This document shows, one piece after another, positions 13,101 to 28,100 of a DNA stretch of 64,000 nt. The notes below the pieces were generated by a model. It was not told where the DNA came from, ran no database searches, and saw only the letters and a list, made by a program, of their open reading frames with translations. Position numbers and translations under genes: made by a program. Numbering within the stretch: position 1 is the stretch's first letter; each line of letters begins with the position of its first letter. This DNA is from Amblyornis subalaris (Eukaryota; Chordata; Aves; Passeriformes; Ptilonorhynchidae): positions 18,408,077-18,472,076 of the forward strand of contig JACAXG010000002.1 of assembly GCA_018881555.1 (NCBI GenBank), given 5' to 3'.

Positions 13101-16100
13101 TGGCTTTCCTCCAACAAAAATGAGGGTGGAGAAAGTGACCATTTTTTAAAGTTTTTTTCCTCCAGGGTGGAACCTGGCAAACATAGTCCAGTAAATCTGA
13201 CTCTGTATTGAGCAAATTGAAATATATTAAGGAAAAAACCCCAGTAGTTACATGCATACACATACCAAATAATGGGGAAGAGCCAACTCAGCTTCTTGTG
13301 AAGGAAAATCATACCTCACAAATCTATTACTATTTTTTGAGGGAGTCAGTAAGGTTAGTCTGGTTATTACAGCTAGAGATGGAATTGTTCTACTGTGTGG
13401 CATTGTCTTGCCAGACTCTTCTCATATCCTTAGGTTCCTATTCCTGCATCAAGTAATTTCAGGGTGCTTGCCCTCAATTTATGAGATTTCATGAGTCTGT
13501 TCTACTGCATATCTGCTTCCATTCCTCCCTCAGCTCATAATTTTTATTCTCCGCCTATCTAATCAGTTGCATAACTACTTCCCCTCCCCCAAATTTAATC
13601 TAAAAGTAACTGACATGTACTCAATCTGCCTTTCTATGCCAAAACTTCCAGTCTGTAATCGATGTTATAATTTCTATTATTATCCTAAAATGCCCTCAAA
13701 ATTATCCTATTTCCCTTTCATTTTTATCAGCTTGTACATTTTCACTTTCAGCACACCACTCTTATTTTATCTAATAGCTTCCTATGAGTTCGTTCTTCCA
13801 ACTGAATTGTACTTTTTGGTTGGTAAAAAACACTGTATAGAATAAATGAATGATTCAGAGAAATGGAATACAAAAATGTTATGAAATCTGATAGAACAAA
13901 GTGCAAGGACTAGAGTGTAGAGACTAATTACAACTAAACACATAAACTGTAGTTCAGTAGTTGGAAATGACAGAAGAGAAGAAATATCTACTTCTCTTAC
14001 TATGTCCATAGATTATTAGATGCCAATTGATGCAGCCATGAAAAAGAATGAAGATTCTGATCCTAAGATTAAAGAAAGACAAATGTGATCTGGAACAGGT
14101 GAAGACCCAACATGATGACTATACAAAAGGGAATAAAAGTTGTTTGATTAATTGGCATAGTAAAATTAAGGCTAAAGTATGTTTCTTTCAGGGCCTTCCT
14201 GCTTTCTGTATGTTGTTCACTGGGCTTTTTTTAAAATGAATCTTCCTTTTTGTTTACTTGCAATCCAACCTGCTTTTATTTCTAGCATTACCTGTGAACA
14301 CTTCACTTCCTACCTGTAAGGTTGTATCAGCCCACTTTTGGGGATAGACATGAGTACTTTCTGACCTCAGCTTTCCAGATCTCTAGTAAAATACCATGAA
14401 AATAGATTTGTTGCTCTCCAGAATTTGTAAATTTTGACAGGAAAGAATTATTGCTGATTAATTACATACATCTAACATTTTTTGCCACTACTAGGTTTGG
14501 TGGTCACTTCTGTGTGTGGCTTCTTACAAATTCATACTCCAAATCCTTTCAGTTTGTTCTGGAAGTCTTTAAGACCTTCTCTGTTGTCCTGTGTTTTGTG
14601 TATCATTAAGAGTCAGGCATTTCTTTCTGATTCAATGCCACCTTTAATTGTGTCCCCAGTGATAGTGTAACAAATTTTACTAAATGCCTCTGAGCCTCAA
14701 ATTAGTTGCAACACTCAAAAGACCAAGACCTTTTATTATCAATGCTTGCTATATTTTGTGTATATTCAGTGGTGTCATTTTGATTCAGTAATGTAGTTTT
14801 CATTAAATATTTCTGGTATTAGTTGCCACCACCTGATAACATATTTTTAATGTGAAATACATTTTTTAAAANTGTCACCTCTTGAAAACATTCTTCAGCC
14901 ATTTAAGAACATTACCTTGACTGGATCCCAATGACCAAAAGAACTTAGAAATTTATATGAGAAAACTAGCATCTTCTGTGCAAGTGGCAAACTTATTGGG
15001 TAACATTTCTCAAAAATGCTTCTGCGGTTTTCCACTAGAGATTTCAGCTTGCTGTATATTTGGTAGCACACGACACGAGGCTTCCGTCCTCCATTGATCT
15101 CAATTGGTGGTATTAATAACTTCTCAAGTTCTTCCTGGTTATGAAAACACAATGAAATATTAGAATCATAAAAGCAATCAGATTTTTAATAAAGACTGAT
15201 GGCAGAATTTTCTGTGAACTATCAAGGACTTCTTGAGCTTGTTCTCAGTCACCATAAATCAGCAAAATTTGATTTGAGATGAGAATTGGTCTTCCTGCCC
15301 ACTGAAGTTTAAACTACCCAGTCTGTATTAAGTGTCACACTATTACAATATTATATTATTATCTGGTTTTATAAAACCTCTATCTGGTCAGTGGATAGAG
15401 CTTCTTCTAAATCATGATTAGTTTCTTTCTGAAGTGAGATACTTAGTAGATACTAAACAAATGTCACCAATCTACCTACTACCTCAGATGTGGCATCAGC
15501 ATTGCAGATATCTTAGGTTAGATGAAGTTACCTCGCCATAGGCAATTACATTGATTTCAAGAAAATTATGTTACTAGGAACTGTATTTAAAAATAGAGCT
15601 GTCTAGTAGGAATTTTGCCTCAAAATTATTTTGAAATATTGTTCATATATTCATAACTCTAGTTTGGCTGCCTGTATCAACTGACCTGTCAAAAAAGAAA
15701 TGACATCAAGACTGGATAGGTCTACCCAAAAGTTTCCTTTTTTTTTTCTCTACTATATTAGTCATATAAATTATATACTCTTTAAAGTCTATACCTTCTC
15801 AGTACAGTCTTTATCTTGTTGACATACTTAGATCATGTGTACAGCAGCATAGTTGTTTAAGCACTATAATTTTTAAATGTGACAAATAAATATGGAAATT
15901 CTTTTTTGCTTTATGTGATTATATAATTTAACAAAATAAGTACTGGTATCAGTACCTGTACACTTTGTAGTATCTCTACTTCTGAATCAAACTTTTCTAG
16001 AATTTCATTTTGTATGCGCTCAACAACCTCTTCTTCTTCTTCTCCTTCTCCTGTTTCTTCCTCTTCTTCTTCTTCTTCTAAAAACTCTTCTTCAAGTATA

Positions 16101-19100
16101 GCTTCAATATCTTCCTTTTCATTCTCCTCCTCCTCCTCCTCAGTAGCTTCATCATTCTCCTTATTTGCTAAAGCCTATAAAGACAAAGCCTATAAAGCTT
16201 AGCTTTGCTAAAGCCTATAAAGACATTTTGTTGTTTCATGTCTATGACACAGATGTTTTGAAGGAACATATGGTATTCTTGTCTCTTTTTTAATTAGGAA
16301 ACCCATTAATTCAACAAAACCTCATTTTGGGGTATCCTTTATCATAAGCAAAAATCTAGTAAATTCTAGAATCTTATTTCAGAAGAAAATACAGCAGTAT
16401 TGCATAGTGCATACAGTGAAGCATTGTACCAGTTCCAACAGTACCTAAAAAACCTGAAGAGCTACACTGCAGTTTTGACAAGAGGAGTATTTTTTTCATA
16501 CATGGTATTGCAGTTATATTTTGTTATATATATGTTATATGTATGTATTTTGTTATAAAGAAGCATGATTGATGAAAGTGTAGCTGACAGAATATCATGA
16601 GCAGTCAAGAAGTACATGGATGCATTTATAAATATATTATGTAATTGATTTTGAATTAGAAATCCTAGTACAGTCCTATTCTGGATTAACCATGAATTTG
16701 ACAGGATACTTAAGGGCACATGCCTAATTTCCATTAGTGGGGCTACTCTCATGCTTACAAATTAGATACATTAAACACATTCATAAGTATTTTGCTAAAT
16801 TGGAGCACATATTGAGAATTCTTTTTAAATTGTTTTTAGTGTTCATGAATCAAGAGTTTCTACAGCAATTCAAACATCACATAAAATTATTTTTGAAAGT
16901 AGAAGTTTCTCACAGTCTATCATAATTTTACTATTCTACATTATCCTACATAATCCCAAGTCTGTGACTAAAAGCTCTAGAAATTTCTATGGTATGAATT
17001 TAAACACTTGTATATAAAATCTTTCTTATTAGGTTGTTTTCTTACCTCCTGCTTCTTTTGTTTTCGTTCTGCTAAAAGTTCTTCCCTTCTTCTGGCAATC
17101 TTCTCATTCTGTTAGTGAAAAAAAGATGTAAGAAGACTGGTACTTCCTAATAAAAGTTCCCCTCTGAAAATTGGTAATGTAACCTATAATCAACACTGTT
17201 CTTTCCACCTTAAAATTCTGTTTCCAGTTCATTCTAATGTTAAAAAATACTACCTACAGTTTGAAATGTTGCAGAGCAGATATACCTCTCTACTAGGCAA
17301 ACATGTAAGTATATTTTAGTAAAATTAATTTGGCAACTTCTGAGATTGAGATCAGAGGAAAAAGAAAGACTGTGATTCTTATCACACTGAAAATACAGTA
17401 ATAGTTTTACTGGTTATCTAGAGAGTTTCTAAATTTATAGGTGGTGTCTGCCATTTGGCAAAGGAGTGACTGAGTATGGTAGTAAATGTGTGCTGTTCCC
17501 TTTGACTGTTCTGGGATGTTAATGGTATTGTATGAGTCTTGTCCCAAATTCCATTGTCCTAACTTCCTGTGTGTCAGCTGTTCTGTAGTAACTTATGCTC
17601 AGACCTTTTTTGATATTACATGTGAAGTATTTTATCTCACTTTTATAGAAAAGTTAGGGACCTTGAATATATTACATGTGCCAATTGTAAATGTCTGCAT
17701 AGAGGCTTCAGGCTGCTTCAAACAGTTTGTAACCTGTTCAATAGTAAGCCCAGCTTCATTTGAATGGGAGACTGTGGAGCTGCAACAGCACTGAGAATGT
17801 GGCTTAGAGTTACTACATTTCTGTGCAGAGTATCATAGTTNGGAATACGGACACACATGCCAAACAGTACTCATGAAGTCAGCCTATGGGAGATGCTGAT
17901 CAACTCAACAGCACATGCTCAGGGAATCTGGGGTGCAACAACATTACAGTGCATGAGCTGTGTATTTGATTTTTTTATCACCATATTCATTCCTTCCATC
18001 TAGTTGCCTTTTTTCCAGGACTTTCCAGATCTGTCAGACTGCCATTTGTCTGGCAGCACAGCTACTTTTCTTGGGCTGCAAGATGCCCAAACTCCTGCAT
18101 AAATTAATTGCATAGAAGAGGAAAGGAGCCCTAAATTATTTTTGGTTCCTATGCTAAGCCTAGGAATGCTGTGAATGTGTAAGACTGTGTCTCCTGGGTC
18201 TAATATCTGTTACTCTGTGTACTCCTCGCAGCTTTGGGGGTTTCAGAATCTGTGTTCAGACCTATGCTGTTGAAGCGACAAAAGAACAGACGTAAGTTTG
18301 AAAACATACCCTTATTTTTGCTTTTAGGTCCTTCAGTTTCTTTTTATATTCCTTTTTTTTACGCTGTCTGTCTTTCCATTTATTCAGACGTGGAGGAAAA
18401 AGACGGTCAAGAATGTCACTTTCTTCTACTTGAATATAAACTGCAACATCAGGACAGAGTCCTCGTTCTGACAAATATTTGGCTTCATCTAAAGTACGAG
18501 GGAAACCATCCAGTATAAAGCCTGTAGACCTAGTTGGAAAATAAGATATCTATCACTACACAGTGCTGTTTAAAATGCAACACAGCAAACATGTAATTAT
18601 TTTGAAAAAACCCCCCCAAAACTCCCATATCAAATGCATATGTTAGGAGTAACATTAAAAAAATACTTTCAGCTCTTATCTTTTGACAATGTAAAACTGG
18701 CATTTCGCTATGTATTTTAATGAGTGTACTTACAAATTAATTTCTTTTGAGGTGTTAATGTGCAATGCTTAAATATTTTAAAAGAACTTAAAAAAACCAA
18801 AATAAATTGTGTCCTCAGACTTGCTTGTGTGACTNTAAAAACAATACTTCTTAAGCACTGGTCTCAAAAAATAGAAGGTGCCCCAAAAACTTTTCTGGTA
18901 ACAACTGCCAAAGAAAGCTTGTGTATGAAGATTTATGTTTCTTCTCTGGTATAGGATGAGAAATTTGCCCTCAGCATGACTTACACTTCTCTTCCTGCAG
19001 ATGTTAAAAAGAAGTCAGCTATACCTGGAAAGAACTATGGCTTGTTGGAGCTCTTACAATTTCAAATTAGATGAGTAGTTATGTAAGGCTGAATGTTGTG

Positions 19101-22100
19101 TTGATAAGAAGTTAATATTTATTTTTATTACTTTAGACCTTAATAGGACACATTGTAAAATTGCAGTAAACCAAGGAAACTACAAGTAGTGGGAGTGGAG
19201 GGACGAACAGGTAGCCCTGGATGCTGTGGGAAAGAAGAGTACAACATAGTAGAGTTTAGTAGTGTAATGTATTGTAATGTGATATAATACAATATAATAT
19301 TACAACATTATGTGTAATGCTGGGTGATTTTTTGTCGTGGTGCATTCTTCTTTTCCTAAAACTGATTTTCCTGTATTTTACACTGTGTAAAGAAGCATTG
19401 TCCCCTGTCTGTGGTCAGAACAAAAATTACATAAAAATAAAAAAGGTTTGTTTACATATTTATCCTGTAAGCCCATGAAAACTACCCAGCTATTTAGGAG
19501 ACTTAATCCAATTCAAGTGTGCTAAGTACTTTTGTCCAGTCCTGTGTGCAGCATATGAGACAGGATATTACTGTCAAAACATCAATCAAAATAGTACAAC
19601 AAAACCAGGACAGGTAGGTCCTAACTCATGAAAAGTACAAGAGCATTGAAATGACCTCTGCAATAGTTATTTACAATTGTGGACACGATGGATTATATAC
19701 TTCCTAAGATTAATTAAAGAAAGAGAGAATCTAATCACAGTTACCGGAATGGGTCCTTCTTCCACCAGTCAAGAACAATGTTATCAAGGATTTCTGGAGG
19801 CAGTTCTGTATTATCCATTAGATTTGCTTTGATTGCCTTTTCCTCATCAGTTAATTCCACTTCCTTAATGTAAAGAAAATCCAGCAAAAATTTAAAAAGA
19901 AACAAAAATCCACCAAATCAACCAAATAAACAAACAAAAACAGAAAGAAAGATCTACTTGACACATTTATTGTTTTTTGGCTAAGTAAAGTACTGTCTTC
20001 ATTTGACTTAAACCAGCAGAAACAAACGCATTTGCCACATTGCCTCATACCATGTTACACATTTTAAGTAATTCCCTAAAATTAGGGCAATTGCTGCTGT
20101 ATGAGTTTTAATGAAACCTAAAATCAAGCACAACTGTTAAGCATTTAATCATACATATGCTCAATTCAGAGGAATAGAAACTGAAATGAACATGGTTTCT
20201 CCTGATTGCCTACAAGTTTTCCACTTGGCTATATATATGTTCCCATGCTGGAAGACTACCTGCATTACATCAGAATGTTTTTTCACTTTTTAAAAGCAAC
20301 TATTATATTTGGATGAAATCCAAAAAAATATATTAAAGAAGGATATGTAAGGTTATTTTGTATCGGCACCGGAACAGATACCAGACAGTATGGTTGAGGA
20401 TACACTTCTCATAGAATGGCTTCCTGACACAGACTGTGGTAAAAAATAATGAAAAGAGAGTATACATTGGTGGTTCTGGATTAGTTTACATAAGTCATGA
20501 TATCAAAACATGTCTGAATCAAAACACGTCTGGTATCAAAAGGCCATATCTGAATAAGAATTCGTATGCCTGACATCTATTCTGATAATGTAGCCAAAAG
20601 AACTTGAGAATAAGCTGGAAGTTGCAAGTCTAATGTAGTGTGTTTGAGTAATATTGTCTCTAGTGCCTGACACAGTGCATATATTAAAAGATGTTTGCAT
20701 GACAGAAAGCACCTAAGAAGACAAAGTGGTAGCCAGATTTGTAAAACAGAGGCATCTTGAAAGAAATGTGTGAAGTGGGAGAAAACAGTAAAACACATAA
20801 AAATGTATCACTGACATTACCACTGCCAATGAAAGGTAGGAATGGCATTTGTATCTGACAAAAGAAAATAAGCACAAGGTGTATATTCCAGGTACAGAAA
20901 AGAGAACACCCCACAGAGCTGTGATTTGAAGGACAAGGTTGCCCCCAGACCTGTCAATGCTGTGAAGGCTTGGCTGACACTAAAACAACCACAATAGTAT
21001 CTTTCTGCTGAACTGATTTGCCTTTAGTGGTTTTGCTCTGAACATTATAGGTGACCTTTATCTTAAGCTTTGACAGACACATTTCTAGTGTCTTGTGCCA
21101 AAGTGAAAAAGAATTATACAAATGGAATTCAATGAAATTTTAGAGAGGTGGTGGGTCAGTGAAAAACAGGATAGTCAGACAGTCCAGTGGTAGTCATATT
21201 CAGAAAAATGCTTGGGGAGTCTACAACCTTGGAAATTATCCTCTAGTTTTGTGCATGAACCAATGAATGGGTTTCTAAACTGAACTGAAATTGTATGAGC
21301 TATGCTTAGGTCATGCTATCAGATAAAGCACTTTACAAGAAATATGAGAAAAAAAATACTGATGTAGAAGATTGTTTACCAGCAGATAAAAAGATGGCAA
21401 GGAAAAAATATTAACAGAAATGCCTTGGTGTAAGAAATGTATTGATGCCAAAAAAATAAAATTGAGTGAGATCCAGCCATAACCATCAGTGCCAGGAACA
21501 CTTGCTGTATTTTTGGCTGTGATGACCAAGTTGTAAACTGAAAAACCTCCTCTTTGATTTTGATGAACACCTGAATTTTTGTTCTGACATGCATAATTTT
21601 GATCTGTACACAGATCTCCATCTGTGTTGAAGCATTTGCTTCCAATATTACCTGCTCTTGTATTATTTCATCAGAACACTACTTTCCAGTTATGAAGGAC
21701 CTGCTTCACTTTTCAAGACAATAGAGTGGCCTTGAATGCACCTTTGGCAGCTTCATCAGCACTTGCAAGTGCACCCCTTTGACTTGTATATGTCCAGTTT
21801 AAATAAATGATCCCAAATTTGATCCTATTCAGAGTAGTACCACNTTTTAGCCATGATTTCCTATTAGACACAGAGCCCTTCTAGGCCACAGATTAGACTG
21901 TACTTGCAAAGACCATGGTAAAGAGGACATTGAGCATCTCAGCCTTTTCAGTGTCAGTGGCAGACTCATATTTTCTAGATCTTTCTTTTACTGCTGCATG
22001 AATTCTTCTTGCAACCCTTCAAATCCCTCACTAGTTTCCACTTCCATTGAGTGCTCATCTTCCTAATACTGTGCCTGGGTGTTGTTTATGTATGCCTCCT

Positions 22101-25100
22101 CCTCTGTAGTCTGCTTCCTCACATCCTGTAGTAGGAAGTGTTTGAAGATCTTTGATGACTAGTAACTTGAGGGAACTTGGCAGGCATCAGGAGCACACAC
22201 CAGAGAAAAGCTCTTAAAATGTGACGCACAAACTTATTTCTTCCTGAACCTTTGAGAGCTGGATAAATCCTTATTTCTCTTGTGAGAGGTAGATTTTCAG
22301 TTTCTTCATGCTACACATTTTTTGAAAGTTTCATATGCTGTGTACCTGTGCTGAGACTTCTCCACACAATGATGGCTTTTATCATATCCATTGCTGTCTA
22401 AAGAATTCATTTGCATTAAAACCTTGTGGATTTTTTTTTCCTCCCAACATATCACTGCCTAATAAAAGAAAACACTCTCCCNTGAAAAACATTTATGTAN
22501 ATGTTTGTTCTTCAAGGAAATTGCACCCTGTAAGAGATAGGATTTAGAATGTGTACTTGTAAGGATTTTAAGCCAGTAGTCAATCTGATTAAGAACTAAT
22601 TTTCTGAAAATTATAATTCATTACTTATTCTGCCAGTATCATGAATGTCTAGCTATTTGAAACAGTTTTTAGCTACGAGGCATATTTTATGCTACCTGAG
22701 AGTTGTTTTATTTTTCTGGTTTGAAACTCTGCTGTCAATAGGCAAAGACAAGACTACAATTCAGATTATGAAACCTACTGCATTAAAAAAATACTAGCTT
22801 AGCCTGTTAGTAATGCTGAAATATTCCTGATATTTTATGAGGGATGATGAGACTGAAGGGCCGCTAGAGGCATTCTATCATTTTGACCCAAGAGAGTGCA
22901 AAAAGCACAGCTCGTGAGTATTTTTAAAGTCCTGTGCAATTGGAACACACACATTTGACTGAACTTGCATATTATAAACAACTAAAGGAAACCATAACTT
23001 CCCATTATTATTCTGACCTTGATCGTTTTTTTCCCTCACTTGATCTTCCAGTGGCCATTTAGCATCTATCTCTACTATTTAGAAAAAAACCTGTATATGA
23101 ATCTTGAAAATGTTTTGAACAAAGTTTGTGGTATTTATAAGAAAACGTTGTCAAGAACTATTATTTCCAAATATCATCAAGTAAATAATTTAACACAATT
23201 TTAAAATTTTTACAATTCTACAGGAAATTCCTATTCTGGCCCAAAAATGGTTATTTTGTGTATGGATGGAAAAAAGATTATTATTACCGGTTTGCTTTTT
23301 TCTGGTTTAGTTTTAGTCATAGTCTGAGAGAAGTCTTCCAGTTCCTCTGGCATTTTATAGTCATCTTCTTCATGATTTTCATCAGAAGGGGGCCCAACTT
23401 TCTTTTTAGTTTTGGGTAAAATCAATTCCTGTAGATATTCTTCAAACTGAATATGGAAAATACCTAATTTGTCTGCTATCTGTCGTGCACAAGTACTTTT
23501 ACCTGCTCCATGAGTCCCAAGTAAACACACCCGTAAAGGCGGAGCCTATAGGAAAAAAATAGAATATTCTGTAACATTTTGGAGTGTACAGTGCACCCCC
23601 TACTGTTCTTAACTTCCAAAATATCATTATAAAAATTCCATCAAAAACAGTCACATAATTTTGTATTTTAATTTTTCCAGACTTCCTACTGCTCTTCCAG
23701 CTAGGCTACCTGCTCTCTGGAAACACTGAACAAACCTACTATGGCAGCTGATGTCAGTAGGTAAAAATGAAACGTCATCAGACGATTCTGGTAAATCTTC
23801 TGTTCTTTTACCCTCTTTCCACTTAAAAAAATCCCACAAACCCCCAATATGTGTCCTTTGTTAAACACATTTTAAGATTATTGTAAGCCTTTATAATCTT
23901 CCTCTCTTTTCTGCTGTTTTTGCATCAGTAATTAAATGTGTTAATTTGAGTTTACATTAAAACGTCACTAGAGAAGCTATGTGTTTTATTTGCTTCCAGG
24001 ACTTGCCTAATATATTGTTACCTAGATAAAAAATCAGTAATCATAAAAAAATCTAAATGGGAATGGAAAATAGTGATTTTAATCTGCTATTATCTGCTTT
24101 AAATAGTTGTTAAGATTCTCACTTGTATTGGTTCATTGTGAGCCACATACTCTTCTGGGTTCTTCAAAAATTTATCTCTGTACTCAGAAGTTGAAAAGTA
24201 ATAAATCTTTTCTTTATATTTAGCTGCATGTTCCTGGAGTCCAGGGTAGAGGACAAAGTCCTCTTTCAGACTGACTGGACAAAAGTGGTTTGTGTCTCCC
24301 ATGTGCCTTTTCTTTTGCTTAGTTGTTTCTTCATCCTGAAAATATGAAAATGTAAAAAAACTCTTAGAATTCAGTAGTTTACTTAGATTAAATGGATCAG
24401 ATTAAATAATGCCAAATACATTAACTGANGATTGAATGAGGATGGTATTCACAAAACAGTTTGTACGCTGAAAATAAAGTCTATGAAAATACACACTTTT
24501 TAGGTTCTGAGTCAGAAAACAAACTGTCCAAGAGAATTACTGAGAAAATAATTAAATTTGAAATATCATGAATATCATAGTCCGCCACTGAAGACCAAAA
24601 TTCGGGTAGAAGTATCTATGGTAAAATCTTTTCCTACTGTGTTCTTGAAACTGATTTTCTCTTTAAATGTAGACCTCTTCAGAAAAGACAATGAGAGCTG
24701 GTGTTATGAAGTCAGATTACTTACCCAGTAAAGTTAATTTCTAAAAAATCTATTCAATACTGCTCTAGTACAGTATTGAATGGATATCATACAGTATCTA
24801 TGGATATTCTGTACTGTTAAATTTGGGGTTGGGAATTTTCCAACATAGGATGAAAATAGAAAGGCAAAGGTAGACCTCTAATTTCATTAAAGTGGGTATG
24901 TAAAAATTATCAATAGCTGAGATGGACCAGGGGATTTCCCATTAGGACTCTGCATCTTCTGATGTTTACATGATGGCTCACAGAACCATTGTTAGCTGAC
25001 AGAAATCAAAGTTCACATTTGTTTCTTTAATAAAACCCCTCTTTTCCATCTGGCAAAACTAGTTACAGTCATTATCTTTATTAGCATAGGGGTATTTGAG

Positions 25101-28100
25101 TAGTGGAACTGCTATTGGCCAAAACACAAAAATATACTGAAAGTGTTCTTGAAGCATATGCTCATATTTATTCTGTAAAAAGGCTTCAACTGGATCAAAC
25201 AAAATCAGGTCCAAAATCTGACTTCTCTGACATTATGTTCAAACGGAAAATAAAGGAGTTACAATAAAAGCATAAATAGATAAANCTGGCATGCTTACTT
25301 CTTCCTCTTCTTCACCTTCCTCTTCCTCTTCTTCAACTTCTTCATTTTCCTCATTTTCCTCTTCAGCAGCCAGATCTTGTGCTTCCTCCTCTAAGTCTTC
25401 ACCAGATAATTCCCAACCATGATATTTAAAAGGTTCTGAAAATGTTAGAAGGTTTTTTTCTGTTTCAATATTTTTTGTTTGACTATACCAGAATATATTC
25501 TCCATAAAAGTAAGCACATACATGAAAGAAAATAATGCCAACTGTATATTGCATTTCTTCAACTCATAGAACAAAATGTTCTCCCCAGATGTAGTAATTA
25601 GTATACTGTCTCCTCCAAAAATGGAAATTCTACTGGTTGTTTATGGCTGAAGTAAATTGGTATTTTCAATAGGAACTTGTATTACAAAAGTATTATACAA
25701 ACACATGCAGATAGCGCCATTACTGTTTGCAACAGGTTCTTTTTCTGTTATTTTTTGGGAAGAATCATCACTCTAATTTTATTTTATTATAGAGCCACCA
25801 CAATAGATGTTTTGGTTAATAAAACACTTGCATTGTAGTAACGATAGGAAAAATGTAGTACTAATATTTATCCAGTGCTCAAAATTCTATGAGAGCAAAC
25901 AAGTGAAGAAATGTAATTTGCCAAAGAAATATCAATTTAAAAAAATCAATGTAAAATTCAGTTTTGAAACACAGTCTAATAGGTTAGATATTAATCTAAT
26001 AGGTTAGATTATTGCACACCCTTAAAGTCTCATTAACCCAATAAATATTGTACGTTAGTGAACCTTCATTATCTGTCCATTTGTCAAATCCAGTATCCTG
26101 ACATGCACAGATAAAACAAGTAACTGCAGAAATGTGCTTTCAGAATATTTAGGGAGCTATTATGTATATAGTTGCATAGCCATATATACATATATTTCAA
26201 ATATATATATTTCCCACTCTTCATATGTCTTAAAGGCTGCTATTGTGCTTTCCAGCTGACTCACAGAACACAGTGTGACCCTGTTCATATTAGTAATATC
26301 AAACTGTGTATAACCTACCCCCCAATATACTGATCACGTAAGCTATCCAAAATGCCCCAAATCCCTCTTGATAGTTTAAATGCCAATCACATAAGCAGTA
26401 TTACTTACTTTCCATAACCAGCACCGTTTGATTAAGCAGACTTTCTGGTGTTTGCTCAGCAATCTCTAAAACAACAACCTGAACTTGAGAAGACTTCTTG
26501 ATTTCTGATTCCACTGTTTGCCAACCATGCATGAAAAGGTCAATCTTCTCTTTAACTGTTTTCATTTCTTGTGTATCTGGAAAACCATCCTTTGCAAACT
26601 CAGGTTGCATGACTTCTGCAAATCAAATCATGTAAAATAGGCAATGCTCCCCTAAAATGTTTTACATTTAAAAACAATCATTACACTTTAGGACTGTTTT
26701 TATTTTGCTCAAATATGGTGGCATATTTTTTTAATGCTTCTTCCTCCCCATAATTATGAATTATTATATTAGTAGTTTACAAAGACACTTTGTAAACTCC
26801 CAATTTAATTATGTTGATACTGTATATACTGATGCTTCTCCAGGAAAATAAACAAGGTCAAATTGCTTAACTATATTTGCATATGGTTATTTAAACTCAA
26901 AATAAATATGACTATTTCTGCATTGAAATATAATATAGAATACATTCATCTAAAAAGTATGATTTAATGATGAACAGCTTTTGACAGGCTATCCATATAG
27001 TCATGCCTCATGCCAGCGTAGGAAAAACTAAAGAGTAGGAAAACTAACATACGGTGCAAAGAAACAACCTCACATTCTGACCTGGTTCAGGTTCAGTTCC
27101 TGAAGCTGCTGTGGAGTGTTCAGGTTGCATGTTAGGCATCTGTTCTTTTTCAAGTGGAACATATTCTCCTTACGAGACTAGAAATATATATACTACTAGG
27201 TGTTTTTCCTCTTTAGCATAAGATCTCATTATACTGATATTAATGAATTAAACCTTCATTTATGCAAACAATAGCACACAGATATATAAAGATCAACATG
27301 GCAAAATCACAGAAGAAACAGAAGATTTACAGGAGAAAGAAAAATGCACGTGGCAACCCAGACAGAGCCTGGCACTGGTAACCTGACAACAGCTGTGTGA
27401 GGTGCAAACAGGTGGATTGTCTGCTCAGCCTGGTAGCAGAGCTACAAGAGGAAGCACAAAAGTTAAGGAGAATGAGGGACTCTGAGAGAGACTGGTGTTA
27501 CCAGGGGACAGGCTCTGTCATGTACTGCAGCTCAAGATCTGGGTGTGGAAGGCCAGTCAATGGATGATGTGGATGAAGGTCCATCCATACCAGAGATGTT
27601 GCCAGGGGCAAAGCCCTAACCCCATATCACGACCACCTCCACAAGGAAGAGAAGATGGATTATAGTGGTAGGCAACTCCTCTCTGAGGGGAACAGAGGGT
27701 CCAGAACACCAGAGAGAGCCGCTCTTAGGGAAATCTGCTGCCTCCCTAAGCCAAGGTTAAGGACATCACTAGGACACTTCGTAGCCTGGTACAGGCCTTG
27801 GACTACCCATGTGGGTGGCGATGAAGCTGCAACACATAGTCCAAGGGTGATCAAAAGAGACTTGGGACCGTTAATAAGGGAATCTGGAGCACAGGTTATT
27901 TATACCTCTTTCCTTCCAATTGTGGGCAGCAACACTGGAAGAAACAGATGCACCAAATCTATTAATACATGGCTCAGTGATGGTGTCACCACCACAGTTT
28001 TGGCATTTTTGATAACGGAATGGCCTACACAGCACCCAGCCTGCTGGTGTCAGATAGGATTCATCTTTTTAAACAGGGAAGAGGGTCTGCTCACAAGCTA

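Larger units (their letters stand above)
12243..19744 (-). other. AK9 introns, mostly plain
   Basis: Introns 12243-14915, 15135-15955, 16175-17045, 17109-18309 and 18530-19744. The only structure that stands out is the tandem splice-acceptor repeat at 16165-16224. No TE fragment was recognised with confidence. Confidence 0.6.
23546..27081 (-). other. AK9 short introns
   Basis: Introns 23546-24122, 24336-25298, 25436-26408 and 26616-27081. Features seen: a 15-bp direct repeat (tctaataggttagat, twice at about 25976-26009) and AT-dinucleotide-rich sequence at 26160-26212. No TE recognised. Confidence 0.6.

Noticed and set aside
16014..16202. Ser-rich plus-strand open frame
   Set aside because: It is only the reverse reading of the GAA/GAG-rich acidic exon 24.
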